A DNA stretch of 64,000 nt, taken from Faecousia sp. (GTDB lineage Bacteria > Bacillota > Clostridia > Oscillospirales > Oscillospiraceae). Shown piece after piece: positions 29,099-39,184 of this stretch; within the stretch, counting starts at the first letter, position 1; each line of letters opens with the position of its first letter. Location: NCBI GenBank assembly GCA_029257335.1, contig JARIBV010000133.1, positions 1 through 64,000 on the forward strand. The letters run 5' to 3'. Made by a program: the position numbers and the translations under genes. The notes under the pieces were generated by a model. The model made no database searches and was not told where the DNA came from. It worked only from the letters and a program-made list of their open reading frames with translations.

Positions 29099-30316
29099 TT
29101 ATTTGGAGACGGGTTCCCCCTCTGTTACGGAAAAAACACTGTATTGCGTATATTTTTTCCAGGATTTGTGTTCCTTGGCGAAGCGGTCCAGAATGCGTTC
29201 GTAGATCATCTGGCAGTTGTCTGCACTGGCACCTACCAGCATAATGAGGAACTGGCTGGGGCTGTATTTTGTAAAGCAGTCCCCACGACGCAGGCTGCTG
29301 CGGATGGCTTTGTGCAGATTCTGAGACAGGACCTCCAGCTTTTCCTTTTCTTCCAGAGGATGCCCGTATCCGTCCGTGAGAGAGCAGATCATGACCTGAG
29401 CCGAAAGACTCATTCGATTGATGAGACGACGGATCAGACGGTAATTGTCCCGGAAGCTGGGAAGTGTGCAGTAAAAGGCTCCGGTTTCGTGCTCCGAAAT
29501 GGACAGAAGCTTCTGAATGTCCCTTGTATTCTGATAGCTGCGCCCCATTTTGACGCTCATTTCCTGAAAGAGATTCATCATTTTTTCTGACGGGCTGATG
29601 CCAAGCTCCTCAAAGAGCATCTTTGAGGTTTCTTCGTAATACTGAAGTGCTTCCCGGTAACGGTTCAGAGAAATCAAAGCATCGATTTTGATGGACTGCC
29701 ATTCTTCAAATGGGTACATCTGTACGGCAACAGTGGACAGATCCAGAATCTTTTCATACTCCCGATTATCCTTGAGATAGTCACACAGGTACAGAAAGGC
29801 CTGCGTATACAGATTTTTGTATTTGATGCTGTTTACAATGACCCAGTCATCCTCCGACAGGGCAGGCAGAAACACCCCGCGATACAGGGTGAAGGCCTGC
29901 TCGTAAAGACCGGCCTGGGCTTCGTGGGTCGGGGCCTCCTTGGCAGAGACGATCAATTCTTCCAATTCCTGCACATCCAGCCTGGTTGGCATAGGGCTGT
30001 TCCAGCGGTAAATGCCATCTATCACCTGAATATAGTCGTATTCCGGCAGACCGGCCTCGATCAGGAGCTTTTTGAGACGGTGGGCGGTGACACGAAGATT
30101 GTTTGCCACATCGCACAGCTCCTCCTGATAATACAGTTCTTGCAGCAGCTGGGTTCGGGAGATCCCGCCGTTGATTGCGGTCATATACAGCAGAATCTGC
30201 AACAGCCGCATGGATTTTGTGGTGGTTTGGGGCTTAAAGGAAATGGGGCGATCCCCATAGGTCATGGAAAATCTTCCGAGCATCGTAACATACAATATGG
30301 GCTTTCTCTGTTCCAT
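29099..30316 (-). CDS. SARP/AfsR-type regulator: winged helix + BTAD, C-terminal degenerate GGDEF-like region
   Basis: N-terminal wHTH, BTAD signature REALQYYEETSKMLFEELGISPSEKMMNLFQEM; C-terminal LHKAIRSSLRRGDCFTKYSPSQFLIMLVGASADNCQMIYERI. Confidence 0.78.
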   Translation of the reverse strand: MEQRKPILYVTMLGRFSMTYGDRPISFKPQTTTKSMRLLQILLYMTAINGGISRTQLLQELYYQEELCDVANNLRVTAHRLKKLLIEAGLPEYDYIQVIDGIYRWNSPMPTRLDVQELEELIVSAKEAPTHEAQAGLYEQAFTLYRGVFLPALSEDDWVIVNSIKYKNLYTQAFLYLCDYLKDNREYEKILDLSTVAVQMYPFEEWQSIKIDALISLNRYREALQYYEETSKMLFEELGISPSEKMMNLFQEMSVKMGRSYQNTRDIQKLLSISEHETGAFYCTLPSFRDNYRLIRRLINRMSLSAQVMICSLTDGYGHPLEEKEKLEVLSQNLHKAIRSSLRRGDCFTKYSPSQFLIMLVGASADNCQMIYERILDRFAKEHKSWKKYTQYSVFSVTEGEPVSK

Positions 30317-30787
30317 GGAACCTCCTTATCAAATTTCCGTGGGTCCCCCATGAAAATGAGGAACCTGTTACCGTTGTTCTGACCGAAACAGGGCAATGCT
30401 TTGCTTGTTATGGTTGGCAGGGGATAGGGAATTTTCGGGTATTCCCATTTAATAAGTACCCATTATATTCCAAGAACCGGGATGTTACAAGTATCATATT
30501 CCACAAATGACATAATAAAACAAATTTTGAAGATTTTTCCTCCCTTAAAAGGAAAAAACAGGGCCGGCCACGGCGGGAGGATTTTGAATATTCTGTAGTA
30601 AAATGAGCCTCGATGTGATATAATGGTGTATCCTGTGGGAAACGCTGAGAAACACCACAGAAGCGGTCTGATGCAAGGATGTGGCAGATCAAGCTGAAAA
30701 TAGAGGATGGGACGGCCATCCGCCCCATGGGAGCAGGGATGCGGTCTGCTTTCAGGGGGAGCGTGAAGCATTGAGGAGAATCGTAAG

Positions 30788-31252
30788 ATGAAGAAACTAT
30801 TGTTTATCTGCCACGGCAACATCTGCCGTTCCCCTATGGCGGAGTTTATTTTTCGGGATCTGGTTGAAAAACGGGGGCTGGCTTCGGACTTTGAGATCGG
30901 GTCCGCCGCCACCAGCCGGGAGGAGATTGGCAATCCCATCTATCCCCGGGCCAAAAGCGAGCTGAATCGCCACGGAATTTCCTGCCAGGGCCACAGGGCC
31001 AGACAGGTCACCCCGGAGGATTATGCCCATTATGACTATCTGGTGTATATGGAGCAGTATAATGAGCCCCGGCTCATGAAGATCCTGGGCCGGGACCCGG
31101 AGGGAAAGTGCCGCAGATTGATGGACTTTTCCGACCGGCCGGGAGACATTGACGACCCCTGGTACACCGGGGATTTTGCCGGAGTGTTTCAGCAGATTTC
31201 CTACGGCTGTCAGGCACTGCTGGAGAAAGTGGGGGAAGATCATGGATTTTGA
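30788..31252 (+). CDS. low-molecular-weight protein tyrosine phosphatase
   Basis: KKLLFICHGNICRSPMAEFIF (CX5R-S). Confidence 0.93.
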   Translation: MKKLLFICHGNICRSPMAEFIFRDLVEKRGLASDFEIGSAATSREEIGNPIYPRAKSELNRHGISCQGHRARQVTPEDYAHYDYLVYMEQYNEPRLMKILGRDPEGKCRRLMDFSDRPGDIDDPWYTGDFAGVFQQISYGCQALLEKVGEDHGF

Positions 31253-31775
31253 GAAGCTGGAAGAGGGACTGGCAGAGCTGCCCCTTTACGGATATTTTTT
31301 TCTGGAAACCAAGGACCTTTGTTTTACTGAACGGGTTCGCTATATTTGCAGCCACGAGTGCCAGATGTACGGCAAGACCTGGGCTTGTCCCCCTGCGGTG
31401 GGGACCGTGGAGGAGTGCAAAGCCAAATGTATGGAGTATCCCCAGTATCTGCTTTTGTGCACTGTCACGGAGGTGGAGGATATATCCGACATCGACGGCA
31501 CCCTGGCCACCCGGGCCGACCATGAGGAGATCACCCGGCAGGCAGAACAGATGGTGAAGGAGCAGGGCTTTGAGGTCTATACGCTGTCCACGGAGGCCTG
31601 TTCTCTGTGTCAGACCTGCACCTATCCCCACGGACCCTGCCGCCACCCCGACCGGATGCACCCCTGCATCGAGAGCCACGGCATTTTGCTGACGGAAACG
31701 GCGGAGCAGTGCGGCATTCCTTTTCAGTACGGGGGCAATGTGGTGACTTGGTTCAGCATGATCTTTTATAAGTAA
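31242..31775 (+). CDS. DUF2284 Cys-rich putative metal-binding protein
   Basis: CSHECQMYGKTWACPPAVG ... CSLCQTCTYPHGPCRHPDRMHPCIESHG. Confidence 0.8.
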   Translation: MDFEKLEEGLAELPLYGYFFLETKDLCFTERVRYICSHECQMYGKTWACPPAVGTVEECKAKCMEYPQYLLLCTVTEVEDISDIDGTLATRADHEEITRQAEQMVKEQGFEVYTLSTEACSLCQTCTYPHGPCRHPDRMHPCIESHGILLTETAEQCGIPFQYGGNVVTWFSMIFYK

Positions 31776-31815
31776 AATAAAAATCCGCATCTGCAAGGGG
31801 AGCTTGCAGGTGCGG

Positions 31816-32055
31816 CTAGGAACAACTGAGGAAGGCGCAGGACTGAGAACGAAATTCTTCAAATTCCGTATCGTTGCAGTTCATTTTGACATGAAGGGGA
31901 TTTTCCAGGTCCAGACTAAACATCCCCATGAACGACTTGGCGTTGACGCACTGCCAATCCGTGCACACAGACACCTCAAAGGGCTGGACAGTGGCGAGCT
32001 GGACAAATCGTTTGATTTCATCCATGGTGGACAGACGAATTAAAAATTCATGCAT
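31816..32055 (-). CDS. HPr-like protein lacking the phospho-His motif
   Basis: MHEFLIRLSTMDEIKRFVQLA...VNAKSFMGMFSLDLENPLHVKM; RBS ggaggtg upstream. Confidence 0.65.
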   Translation of the reverse strand: MHEFLIRLSTMDEIKRFVQLATVQPFEVSVCTDWQCVNAKSFMGMFSLDLENPLHVKMNCNDTEFEEFRSQSCAFLSCS

Positions 32056-32210
32056 ATACGGTGCACCTCCACAGTGGTGGGCCGGGGAAATCCCGTAGAT
32101 TTTACCCAGCAAAGTATACGATTATTATAGTGCACATTCGGCTGGTTTTGCAAGTGAGAGTATAGGCCAAGAAAATATGTATAGTACAGTTGAAATTTGG
32201 TGATTTTTAC

Positions 32211-33503
32211 ATGAAGTTTGCTTTTTATACCTTGGGCTGCAAGGTAAACCAATACGAGACCCAGGCCATGGAGCAGAAGCTTCGTTCCATGGGGCATACC
32301 ATCGGCCACTTTGAAGAGGTCTGCGATGGCTACATTATCAACACCTGCACCGTCACGGCGGTGGCAGATAAGAAAAACCGGGCGGTGATCCGCAGATGCC
32401 GCCGGCAGAACCCCCAGGCCGTGGTGGGGGTCTGCGGCTGCTATGCCCAGGTCAGTCCGGAGGACATCCGGGCCATGGAAGTGGATGTGATTTCCGGCAG
32501 CGCACAGCGGGAAGCCTTTCTGGATATGATGGTGGATGCCGTATCGGACCGCCACAGAAGAGAGCATCTGGATGAGGCACTGAAGCGCAGAGCCTTTGAG
32601 GTGCTTCCCGCAGGAGGACTGGAGCAGCGCACCCGTGCCATGCTGAAGGTACAGGACGGCTGCAACAACTTCTGCTCCTACTGCATCATTCCCTATGCCA
32701 GAGGGCCGGTCCGGTCCGCTCCCTTGCAGGAGGTCCTGACCCAGGCCGGAAGCCTCCGGGAGGCGGGCTATCGGGAAGTGGTGATTACGGGCATCGAAAT
32801 TGCCTCCTGGGGCTGGGACTTCAAAAACGGAGAGGACCTCACGGACCTCATTGAGGCCCTGTGCCGGGAGCTGGAAGGGGTCCGGGTGCGTCTGGGATCG
32901 CTGGAACCCAGAATCATCACGGAGGAATTCTGCCGCAGGCTGTCCGGGTTTTCCAATCTGTGTCCCCAGTTCCATCTGAGCCTGCAATCCGGCAGCGACA
33001 CGGTGCTGCGCCGGATGCGTCGGAAGTATGATTCGGCCCGGTATTATGAAAGTGTGGAGCTTCTCAACCGGTATTTCCCCGGCTGCGCCATTACCACGGA
33101 CCTGATCGTGGGCTTTCCCGGGGAGACGGAGCAGGAGCTGGAGGATTCTCTGGCCTTTGCCCGGAGGTGCCGGTTTGCGGCCATGCACATTTTCCCCTAT
33201 TCCCGGCGGCCCGGCACCCCGGCGGATGCCATGCCCGGCCAGCTGTCCAAACAGGAGAAGGAAAGCCGCTCCGCAAGAGCGGTGACGGTGGCCAAGGCCC
33301 TGGAGCAGGACTATTTGCAGGCCCTGGTGGGCACGGTGCAGGAGGTCCTCTTTGAAGAACCGGCAGGGGAATCCCTCTTTACGGGCCACGCCCCCAACTA
33401 TGCCAAGATCTACGCAAATGGCCGGGAGCTGCACAACCAAATCCGAAGGGTAAAGGTGATGGAGCTGTATGAAGACGGCCTTTTAGGAGAAATAGAGCCA
33501 TGA
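32211..33503 (+). CDS. mtaB: tRNA t6A37 methylthiotransferase, MtaB-type radical SAM
   Basis: MKFAFYTLGCKVNQYETQAM; QDGCNNFCSYCIIPYARG radical SAM CxxxCxxC. Confidence 0.9.
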   Translation: MKFAFYTLGCKVNQYETQAMEQKLRSMGHTIGHFEEVCDGYIINTCTVTAVADKKNRAVIRRCRRQNPQAVVGVCGCYAQVSPEDIRAMEVDVISGSAQREAFLDMMVDAVSDRHRREHLDEALKRRAFEVLPAGGLEQRTRAMLKVQDGCNNFCSYCIIPYARGPVRSAPLQEVLTQAGSLREAGYREVVITGIEIASWGWDFKNGEDLTDLIEALCRELEGVRVRLGSLEPRIITEEFCRRLSGFSNLCPQFHLSLQSGSDTVLRRMRRKYDSARYYESVELLNRYFPGCAITTDLIVGFPGETEQELEDSLAFARRCRFAAMHIFPYSRRPGTPADAMPGQLSKQEKESRSARAVTVAKALEQDYLQALVGTVQEVLFEEPAGESLFTGHAPNYAKIYANGRELHNQIRRVKVMELYEDGLLGEIEP

Positions 33504-33508
33504 CCAAA

Positions 33509-33537
33509 CAAAGCTCCCCGGCATCCGGGGAGCTTTT
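33509..33537 (+). terminator. terminator after mtaB
   Basis: aaagctccccggcatccggggagctttt. Confidence 0.75.
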
Positions 33538-33638
33538 GTGCGCCGCAAACGAAACTTCGTTTGGAATTTGGAGAAATCTGTGCTATAATGATACAGTGTT
33601 TCAAAACCCTTTATGAAGGAAAGAGAGGATCTGCGGAA

Positions 33639-35354
33639 ATGTCATTATCCACTACGGCACCCTGGCTGGCCTATTACGGCAATATGCCAAAGACCATCGA
33701 CTACCCTCACAAGACCATGTACCAGCTTTTGGCAGACAATGCCAGACAGTACCCCAAGAACATTGCCTATCACTTTCTGGGGAAGGAAACCACCTATGAA
33801 ACCTTCCTGGAAAGAATCCATACAACCGCCAAGGCACTGGTGGCCCTGGGGATCCATCGGGGAGACAAAGTCACCATCTGTATGCCCAACACCCCACAGG
33901 CGCTGGACTGCTTCTATGCCCTGAACCGCATCGGTGCCATTCCCAACATGATCCACCCTTTGTCGGCTTCTCAGGAAATCGCGTTTTATCTCAATGCCTC
34001 CAACAGCAAGGCGATTTTGACGCTGGATCAGTTCTATTATAAGGTGGCGGAGATCCTGCCGGAGCTGAAAAACCCCTGCCATATCATCATCGCAAAGATC
34101 CGCACGGAGCTGCCCGGCCTGAAAAAGCTGTTGTTTCCCCTGACTGCCACCGCCCGGGCGGTACAGAAGCTGCCCAAGTCCGGCTATATCCTCTGGGAGG
34201 ATTTTCTCAATGCCGGGCGCAAGAGGACCCTGCCTCCGGATGAGGGAAGCTTTGAGGACTGCGGCGCCATTCTCTATTCCGGCGGTACCACCGGCACCAC
34301 CAAGGGCATTATGCTGTCCAATCTGAATTTCAACGCTTTGGGCCTGCAAACCATTGCGGCCTCGGGCTATCCCAATGTCATCGGCATGAAGATGCTGTCG
34401 GTCATGCCGGTGTTCCACGGCTTCGGTCTGGGCATCGGCATCCACACGGCCCTCATTGGAGGCGCCACCTGCGTGCTGCTGCCGCAGTTCAACATCAAGA
34501 CCTATGCCCAGACCCTCAAGCACCAAAAGCCCAACCTGATTCCCGGTGTGCCCACCCTCTTTGAGGCCCTGCTTCGCACCGAGGATCTGAAGGGCGTGGA
34601 TCTGAGCTTCCTGAAGGGCATTTTCTCCGGCGGCGATTCCTTGTCCCCGGAGCTGAAAAAGAAGGTGGACCAGTTTCTGAAGGAGCACAACTGCACCGAG
34701 CAGATTCGGGAGGGCTACGGTACCACCGAGTGTGTCACGGCCTCCTGCCTGACCCCCAAGGAATACGCCCGCTCCGGCTCCATCGGCGTGCCCTTCCCCG
34801 ATACCTTCTATAAGATCGTGAAGCCCGGCACCACCGAGGAGCAGCCTGCCAATACGGAAGGCGAGATCTGCCTGTCCGGCCCCACCGTCATGCTGGGCTA
34901 TATGGACAATCTGGAGGAGACCATGCAGACCCTGCGCCGCCATACGGACGGCAGGATCTGGCTCCATACCGGCGACCTGGGCCAGATGGACCAGGACGGC
35001 TTCGTATACTTCCGCCAGAGAATGAAGCGAATGATTATTACCTCCGGCTACAATGTCTATCCCTCTCAGCTGGAAAACATCATTGACGGCCATGAAAAGG
35101 TGCTTCTGTCCTGCGTCATCGGCGTGAAGGACCCCTATCGGGTGCAGAAGGTGAAGGCCTATGTGGTCCCCATGCCCGGCGTGGAGCCTACCGAGGAACT
35201 GAAGCAGGAGCTGCTGGCCTACTGCTCCAAGCACATCGCCAAATACGCCATGCCCAGAGAGATCGAATTCCGCAAGGAGCTTCCCAAGACCCTGGTGGGC
35301 AAGGTGGCCTATCGGGTCCTGGAGGAGGAAGCCAACGAACAGGTGGCCCAATGA
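33639..35354 (+). CDS. AMP-dependent acyl-CoA synthetase/ligase
   Basis: ILYSGGTTGTTKGIMLSN, REGYGTTECV, WLHTGDLGQMDQDGFVYFRQRMKRMI. Confidence 0.9.
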   Translation: MSLSTTAPWLAYYGNMPKTIDYPHKTMYQLLADNARQYPKNIAYHFLGKETTYETFLERIHTTAKALVALGIHRGDKVTICMPNTPQALDCFYALNRIGAIPNMIHPLSASQEIAFYLNASNSKAILTLDQFYYKVAEILPELKNPCHIIIAKIRTELPGLKKLLFPLTATARAVQKLPKSGYILWEDFLNAGRKRTLPPDEGSFEDCGAILYSGGTTGTTKGIMLSNLNFNALGLQTIAASGYPNVIGMKMLSVMPVFHGFGLGIGIHTALIGGATCVLLPQFNIKTYAQTLKHQKPNLIPGVPTLFEALLRTEDLKGVDLSFLKGIFSGGDSLSPELKKKVDQFLKEHNCTEQIREGYGTTECVTASCLTPKEYARSGSIGVPFPDTFYKIVKPGTTEEQPANTEGEICLSGPTVMLGYMDNLEETMQTLRRHTDGRIWLHTGDLGQMDQDGFVYFRQRMKRMIITSGYNVYPSQLENIIDGHEKVLLSCVIGVKDPYRVQKVKAYVVPMPGVEPTEELKQELLAYCSKHIAKYAMPREIEFRKELPKTLVGKVAYRVLEEEANEQVAQ

Positions 35355-36064
35355 AAAAGCAGCGTATCTGGGAATTAGACGCCTTTCGGGGCCTGTGCAT
35401 CCTGGGGATGGTGCTGGTGCATCTGGTCTATGACATCCGGGAGCTGTATCATCTGGCAGACTTCGCCCTGCCCGCCTGGTTCCTTCTGGTGATGAACTGG
35501 GGCGGCGTGCTGTTTTTCCTCCTGTCCGGAACCTGTGTCACCCTGGGCAGCCACCCGGTCAGGCGGGGGCTGATCGTCTTTGGAGCGGGCATGGTATGCA
35601 CCCTGGTGACCTATGGGCTGTATGCGCTGAACATGGCAGGCACCGAGGTGCTGATCCGCTTCGGCGTGCTCCACTGTCTGGGCGTGTGTATGCTCCTGTG
35701 GCCCCTGTGCAAGAAACTGCCCGTCTGGGCCATGGGGGTGCTGGGCGCTGTGGTGTTGGGCCTGGGTTACTGGTTCAAGACCTTTACGGTGTCCGTCTCC
35801 GGGCTGTACTGGCTGGGCCTGGTGAAAGCGGGCTTTTACTCTGCGGACTTTTTCCCGCTGCTTCCCAATGTAGGCTGGTTTTTGCTGGGCGCGGTGCTGG
35901 GAAGGGCTTTGTACAGAGAAAAAAAGACTCTGTTTCCCAAGGTGCCTGCCCAGGCGGCGCCTATCCGCTTTCTGTCCTGGTGCGGGCGGCAGTCCCTTTT
36001 CATCTATCTGCTGCACCAGCCGGTTTTAACATTACTCATGGAACTCTGCCTCTCCCTGGTTTAA
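35351..36064 (+). CDS. heparan-alpha-glucosaminide N-acetyltransferase-like (DUF1624) membrane protein
   Basis: RIWELDAFRGLCILGMVLVHLVYDI...; multi-TM; ATGA overlap with preceding gene. Confidence 0.75.
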   Translation: MKKQRIWELDAFRGLCILGMVLVHLVYDIRELYHLADFALPAWFLLVMNWGGVLFFLLSGTCVTLGSHPVRRGLIVFGAGMVCTLVTYGLYALNMAGTEVLIRFGVLHCLGVCMLLWPLCKKLPVWAMGVLGAVVLGLGYWFKTFTVSVSGLYWLGLVKAGFYSADFFPLLPNVGWFLLGAVLGRALYREKKTLFPKVPAQAAPIRFLSWCGRQSLFIYLLHQPVLTLLMELCLSLV

Positions 36065-36085
36065 CCGGGGGAGGCAATTTTTTAT
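36046..36085 (+). terminator. terminator
   Basis: ctgcctctccctggtttaaccgggggaggcaatttttt. Confidence 0.65.
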
Positions 36086-36201
36086 GTCCTTAGATGACCG
36101 TTCCAGAATGTACTCTGTGGAAAACCGTTTGCGTCAGGGTGCTTGCACCTAGATAGATTTCGTTACTCGATATATTTTTAATGTTTTACAATAAAAAATG
36201 G

Positions 36202-36230
36202 TTGACAAACAAAAAATCCTGTGTTATGTT
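36202..36230 (+). promoter_or_regulatory. sigma-A-like promoter for ABC exporter 1
   Basis: TTGACA - 17 nt - TATGTT. Confidence 0.6.
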
Positions 36231-36287
36231 TGAGATACATCTCGTATGATGTGGGGATCATAAAATTACCGGAATGGAGGAATCCGG

Positions 36288-37271
36288 ATGAACAGGAAAA
36301 GCGTTTTCGCAATCCTATGCACAATCCTGATGCTTGTGGCGGTGGGTCTGGGTGTTTCGATTATTTACTCGGACTATCTGTACAATCCCACCGGGGGACT
36401 CGGCTCAATTCAGGTCCAAAGCGGCAGGGAGCCCGGAACCCCTTCCATGCATGATGCGTCGGGGAGTGCCCTGCTTCAGAAGCTCGGGCAGTGGGCGCAG
36501 GAGGAGCAGGCCACCGTGTTTTTCAAGGATGTAACCACTGCCGGGTGCGGGTTTTATGGGTATTCCGACTGGATGAAGAAACATATGGGCATTGAAACGC
36601 CCAATCATCAGGGCGTTTATATTGCAGATGATCCCGCAATTCAGGAAGCTTATGTGAGCGGTGATGTGTTCCTGCCGGGGCGTGCGGGGCTGGAAATTCA
36701 GGGAATGTATGACAGCTGGGACCTGCCTCCCATCCTGGAAGGTGTTGATTTTCTTTATCCGTTGTCTATTGGTGTCAACACAGAAGGAATGTACTTTACG
36801 GATGCAAAGGATATGCGGAAACTGGTATCCCTGTTTGAAGACAATGGGTATTCCGTCTGGGTTTCCAGGGAGACAGAGACAATGGCACTGTGGCAGCTGC
36901 CGGGACGGTTGATTTCAGATGGCTTTTTGTCCCGGGCGGTGCTGTGTGCAATGCTGGGCCTCACCTTCTGCTTTGTGTATACCATTACCATGCTGTACAA
37001 GGACAATGGCCGCAAGCTTTGGATTCATTATGTATTCGGCTTGTCCAAAAAACGGATGATGCTTGCAATTCTACTATGGATGGCAGGAACCATACTGACA
37101 GCGGCCTTGCTGTTTTATGTGCTGCTGTCAAACGGACTGACCTATATGAGCCGGGGGGATCTCCAAAGAATTCTGGTCAGTACCTTGTGTGTTTATACGG
37201 TTCTGACGCTGTTGGGAAACGGCTTTGGAGTGCTTCACTTGTCCCGTCAGTTTCGATTGCGAGGTGAATGA
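36288..37271 (+). CDS. ABC exporter permease-like membrane protein
   Basis: N-terminal TM, extracytoplasmic domain, three C-terminal TMs. Confidence 0.65.
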   Translation: MNRKSVFAILCTILMLVAVGLGVSIIYSDYLYNPTGGLGSIQVQSGREPGTPSMHDASGSALLQKLGQWAQEEQATVFFKDVTTAGCGFYGYSDWMKKHMGIETPNHQGVYIADDPAIQEAYVSGDVFLPGRAGLEIQGMYDSWDLPPILEGVDFLYPLSIGVNTEGMYFTDAKDMRKLVSLFEDNGYSVWVSRETETMALWQLPGRLISDGFLSRAVLCAMLGLTFCFVYTITMLYKDNGRKLWIHYVFGLSKKRMMLAILLWMAGTILTAALLFYVLLSNGLTYMSRGDLQRILVSTLCVYTVLTLLGNGFGVLHLSRQFRLRGE

Positions 37272-37272
37272 T

Positions 37273-38406
37273 ATGAAGCTGATGAAACAGGTTATATCCG
37301 ATCTGGTGAAGGAAATCGGCTGGGTGATTCTGTATGGCTTCCTGACGGCAATGGTCATCATGGCGTTTGTGTTAATCAGCCTCAGCTATACCCATGTTGC
37401 GGCACAGAATGAGGCAATCGGCCGGTTCGTGAAAAACGATATTGCTATGCTGCGGCTGAAATCAACAAACTATAGCATTGCGCCGAAGGATGCTCCGGTT
37501 CCCTATGATCCGGCCCAGGTGGAGACATTGGACGAATACTACGCCGATGTCTTTTCTAAGGATGGAAACGCAGGAACCTTTGTGGAGATGGCCGGCCGCT
37601 GCGGGTATCAGCGGGTCATGCTGATACTGGGTGTTTACGCAGACTTGACCCCGTTTTCCGGGCCGCAGTCAGAGCCAGTGACATTTGTTGTATCCCCGGA
37701 CAAAAAGGATGCCCAGGGAGATACCATCACCCTGGGGGGAACCGAGTATCCCGTACAGGTGGCACCTGCCCATATGGAGATCTATCACCCGCTCAATTAT
37801 ATGGATGGGGAGTCCGGAATGCTGGAAGATACCCTCTATGTCTTTTCCCATGATTTATACGCAGTGAAAGAACTCTTCCCCGGCACAGAATATTGGGAGT
37901 TGCGCGGAGACCCGTATTTTGGGCGATTGATTCTGAAAGCCCCAAGGGAACAGGATCTTGTGCGGGTGCGAAATGTGATCTCCAAAAATGTAGGCGGCTA
38001 TGTCAGTGTGGAGACCATGGCTGATGTTCTGAGAAATTCCCAAGAGGGCGGAGAGAGGACCCATCAGACCTATATGCTGTTCTATGTCACGGCCTCTTTG
38101 GTGCTGCTGGGCGCAATGATTCTGAATATTTACAATACCCTGAAAAGAAAAATCCCCGACTATGCAACCCATCATCTGTTCGGAGCCTCCGGCTGCTTCC
38201 TCTTTGCCAGGATGTTTCTGTTTACGCTGCTGTACCACGCCATTCCTCTGGGCGGTACAATGTACATTATGCAGCTCAATGAACTGGCGACCCCGGGCAA
38301 CATTGCGGTTGTGATCCTGGTTGTGTTGTGCATTCTGTTTGCGGTTACAGGGGCTGCGTACCGACATTTTTGCGTGCAGTTTGCACAAGGTTTAAGGAGG
38401 GAATGA
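37273..38406 (+). CDS. ABC transporter permease (FtsX/MacB-like)
   Basis: MKLMKQVISDLVKEIGWVILYGFLTAMVIMAF; C-terminal 3 TMs. Confidence 0.7.
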   Translation: MKLMKQVISDLVKEIGWVILYGFLTAMVIMAFVLISLSYTHVAAQNEAIGRFVKNDIAMLRLKSTNYSIAPKDAPVPYDPAQVETLDEYYADVFSKDGNAGTFVEMAGRCGYQRVMLILGVYADLTPFSGPQSEPVTFVVSPDKKDAQGDTITLGGTEYPVQVAPAHMEIYHPLNYMDGESGMLEDTLYVFSHDLYAVKELFPGTEYWELRGDPYFGRLILKAPREQDLVRVRNVISKNVGGYVSVETMADVLRNSQEGGERTHQTYMLFYVTASLVLLGAMILNIYNTLKRKIPDYATHHLFGASGCFLFARMFLFTLLYHAIPLGGTMYIMQLNELATPGNIAVVILVVLCILFAVTGAAYRHFCVQFAQGLRRE

Positions 38407-38407
38407 T

Positions 38408-39082
38408 ATGCCACAGATCACAGTGAAGGATCTTTGTAAAAGCTATCACACCAATCATTACACGGTAAACGCAGTAGACCATGTGACCCTGACCATTTCA
38501 GAAGGAGAAGCGGTTGCGATTGTGGGGCCGTCCGGCTCCGGCAAATCCACGCTTCTCAATATGATTGGCCTGATCTTGCAGCCCGACAGCGGCAGTATCC
38601 GAATTGATGAGCAGGAGGCTGTAAAGCTGAACGACAGCAGCAAAAGTGCCCTGCGAAACCGGATGTTTGGATATGTGGTTCAAGATTTCGCACTCCTTGA
38701 CGACGAAACCGTTTATAGCAATATCCGGATTCCTCTGCTCTACAATCAGGAGATTAAATGCCGGGAGTATAAAAGTCGCATCCATGCCGCTGCGGAATGT
38801 CTTGGCATTTCCGACAAGCTCCATCGCAAGGCAGCAAAGCTTTCCGGGGGAGAACGGCAGCGTGTGGCAATCGCAAGGTCCATTGTCTGCGATCAGCCCA
38901 TGATCCTGGCGGATGAACCCACCGGGTCTTTGGATGCGGCAAACAAAGAGAAGGTCATGTCCATTTTGATGAAGCTTTGCAGAGAAAAGAAAAAGACATT
39001 GATTGTTGTGACCCATGACAGGTCGGTTGCGGAGCAATGCGACCGAATCATTCAGATGAAGGACGGAAAAGTGACCGTTTAA
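38408..39082 (+). CDS. ABC transporter ATP-binding protein (MacB/LolD-like)
   Basis: VGPSGSGKSTLLNMIGL; LSGGERQRVAIARSIVCDQPMILADEPTGSLD. Confidence 0.93.
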   Translation: MPQITVKDLCKSYHTNHYTVNAVDHVTLTISEGEAVAIVGPSGSGKSTLLNMIGLILQPDSGSIRIDEQEAVKLNDSSKSALRNRMFGYVVQDFALLDDETVYSNIRIPLLYNQEIKCREYKSRIHAAAECLGISDKLHRKAAKLSGGERQRVAIARSIVCDQPMILADEPTGSLDAANKEKVMSILMKLCREKKKTLIVVTHDRSVAEQCDRIIQMKDGKVTV

Positions 39083-39112
39083 AGATACGGCACAGAGGCT
39101 TCGGAAGATAAA

Positions 39113-39175
39113 CATAACCTCCAACGATACGGCGGCAGCGGTTTAACCCATTGCCGGGATCGAAGGAGGTTATTT
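39113..39175. terminator. bidirectional terminator between exporter 1 and histidine kinase
   Basis: ataacctcc...ggaggttat inverted repeat. Confidence 0.6.
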
Positions 39176-39184
39176 TCTGAGCCG

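Noticed and set aside
33645-35351. 568-aa minus ORF antisense to acyl-CoA synthetase
   Set aside because: Low-complexity Gly/His/Gln composition typical of antisense frames; sense strand has all AMP-binding motifs.
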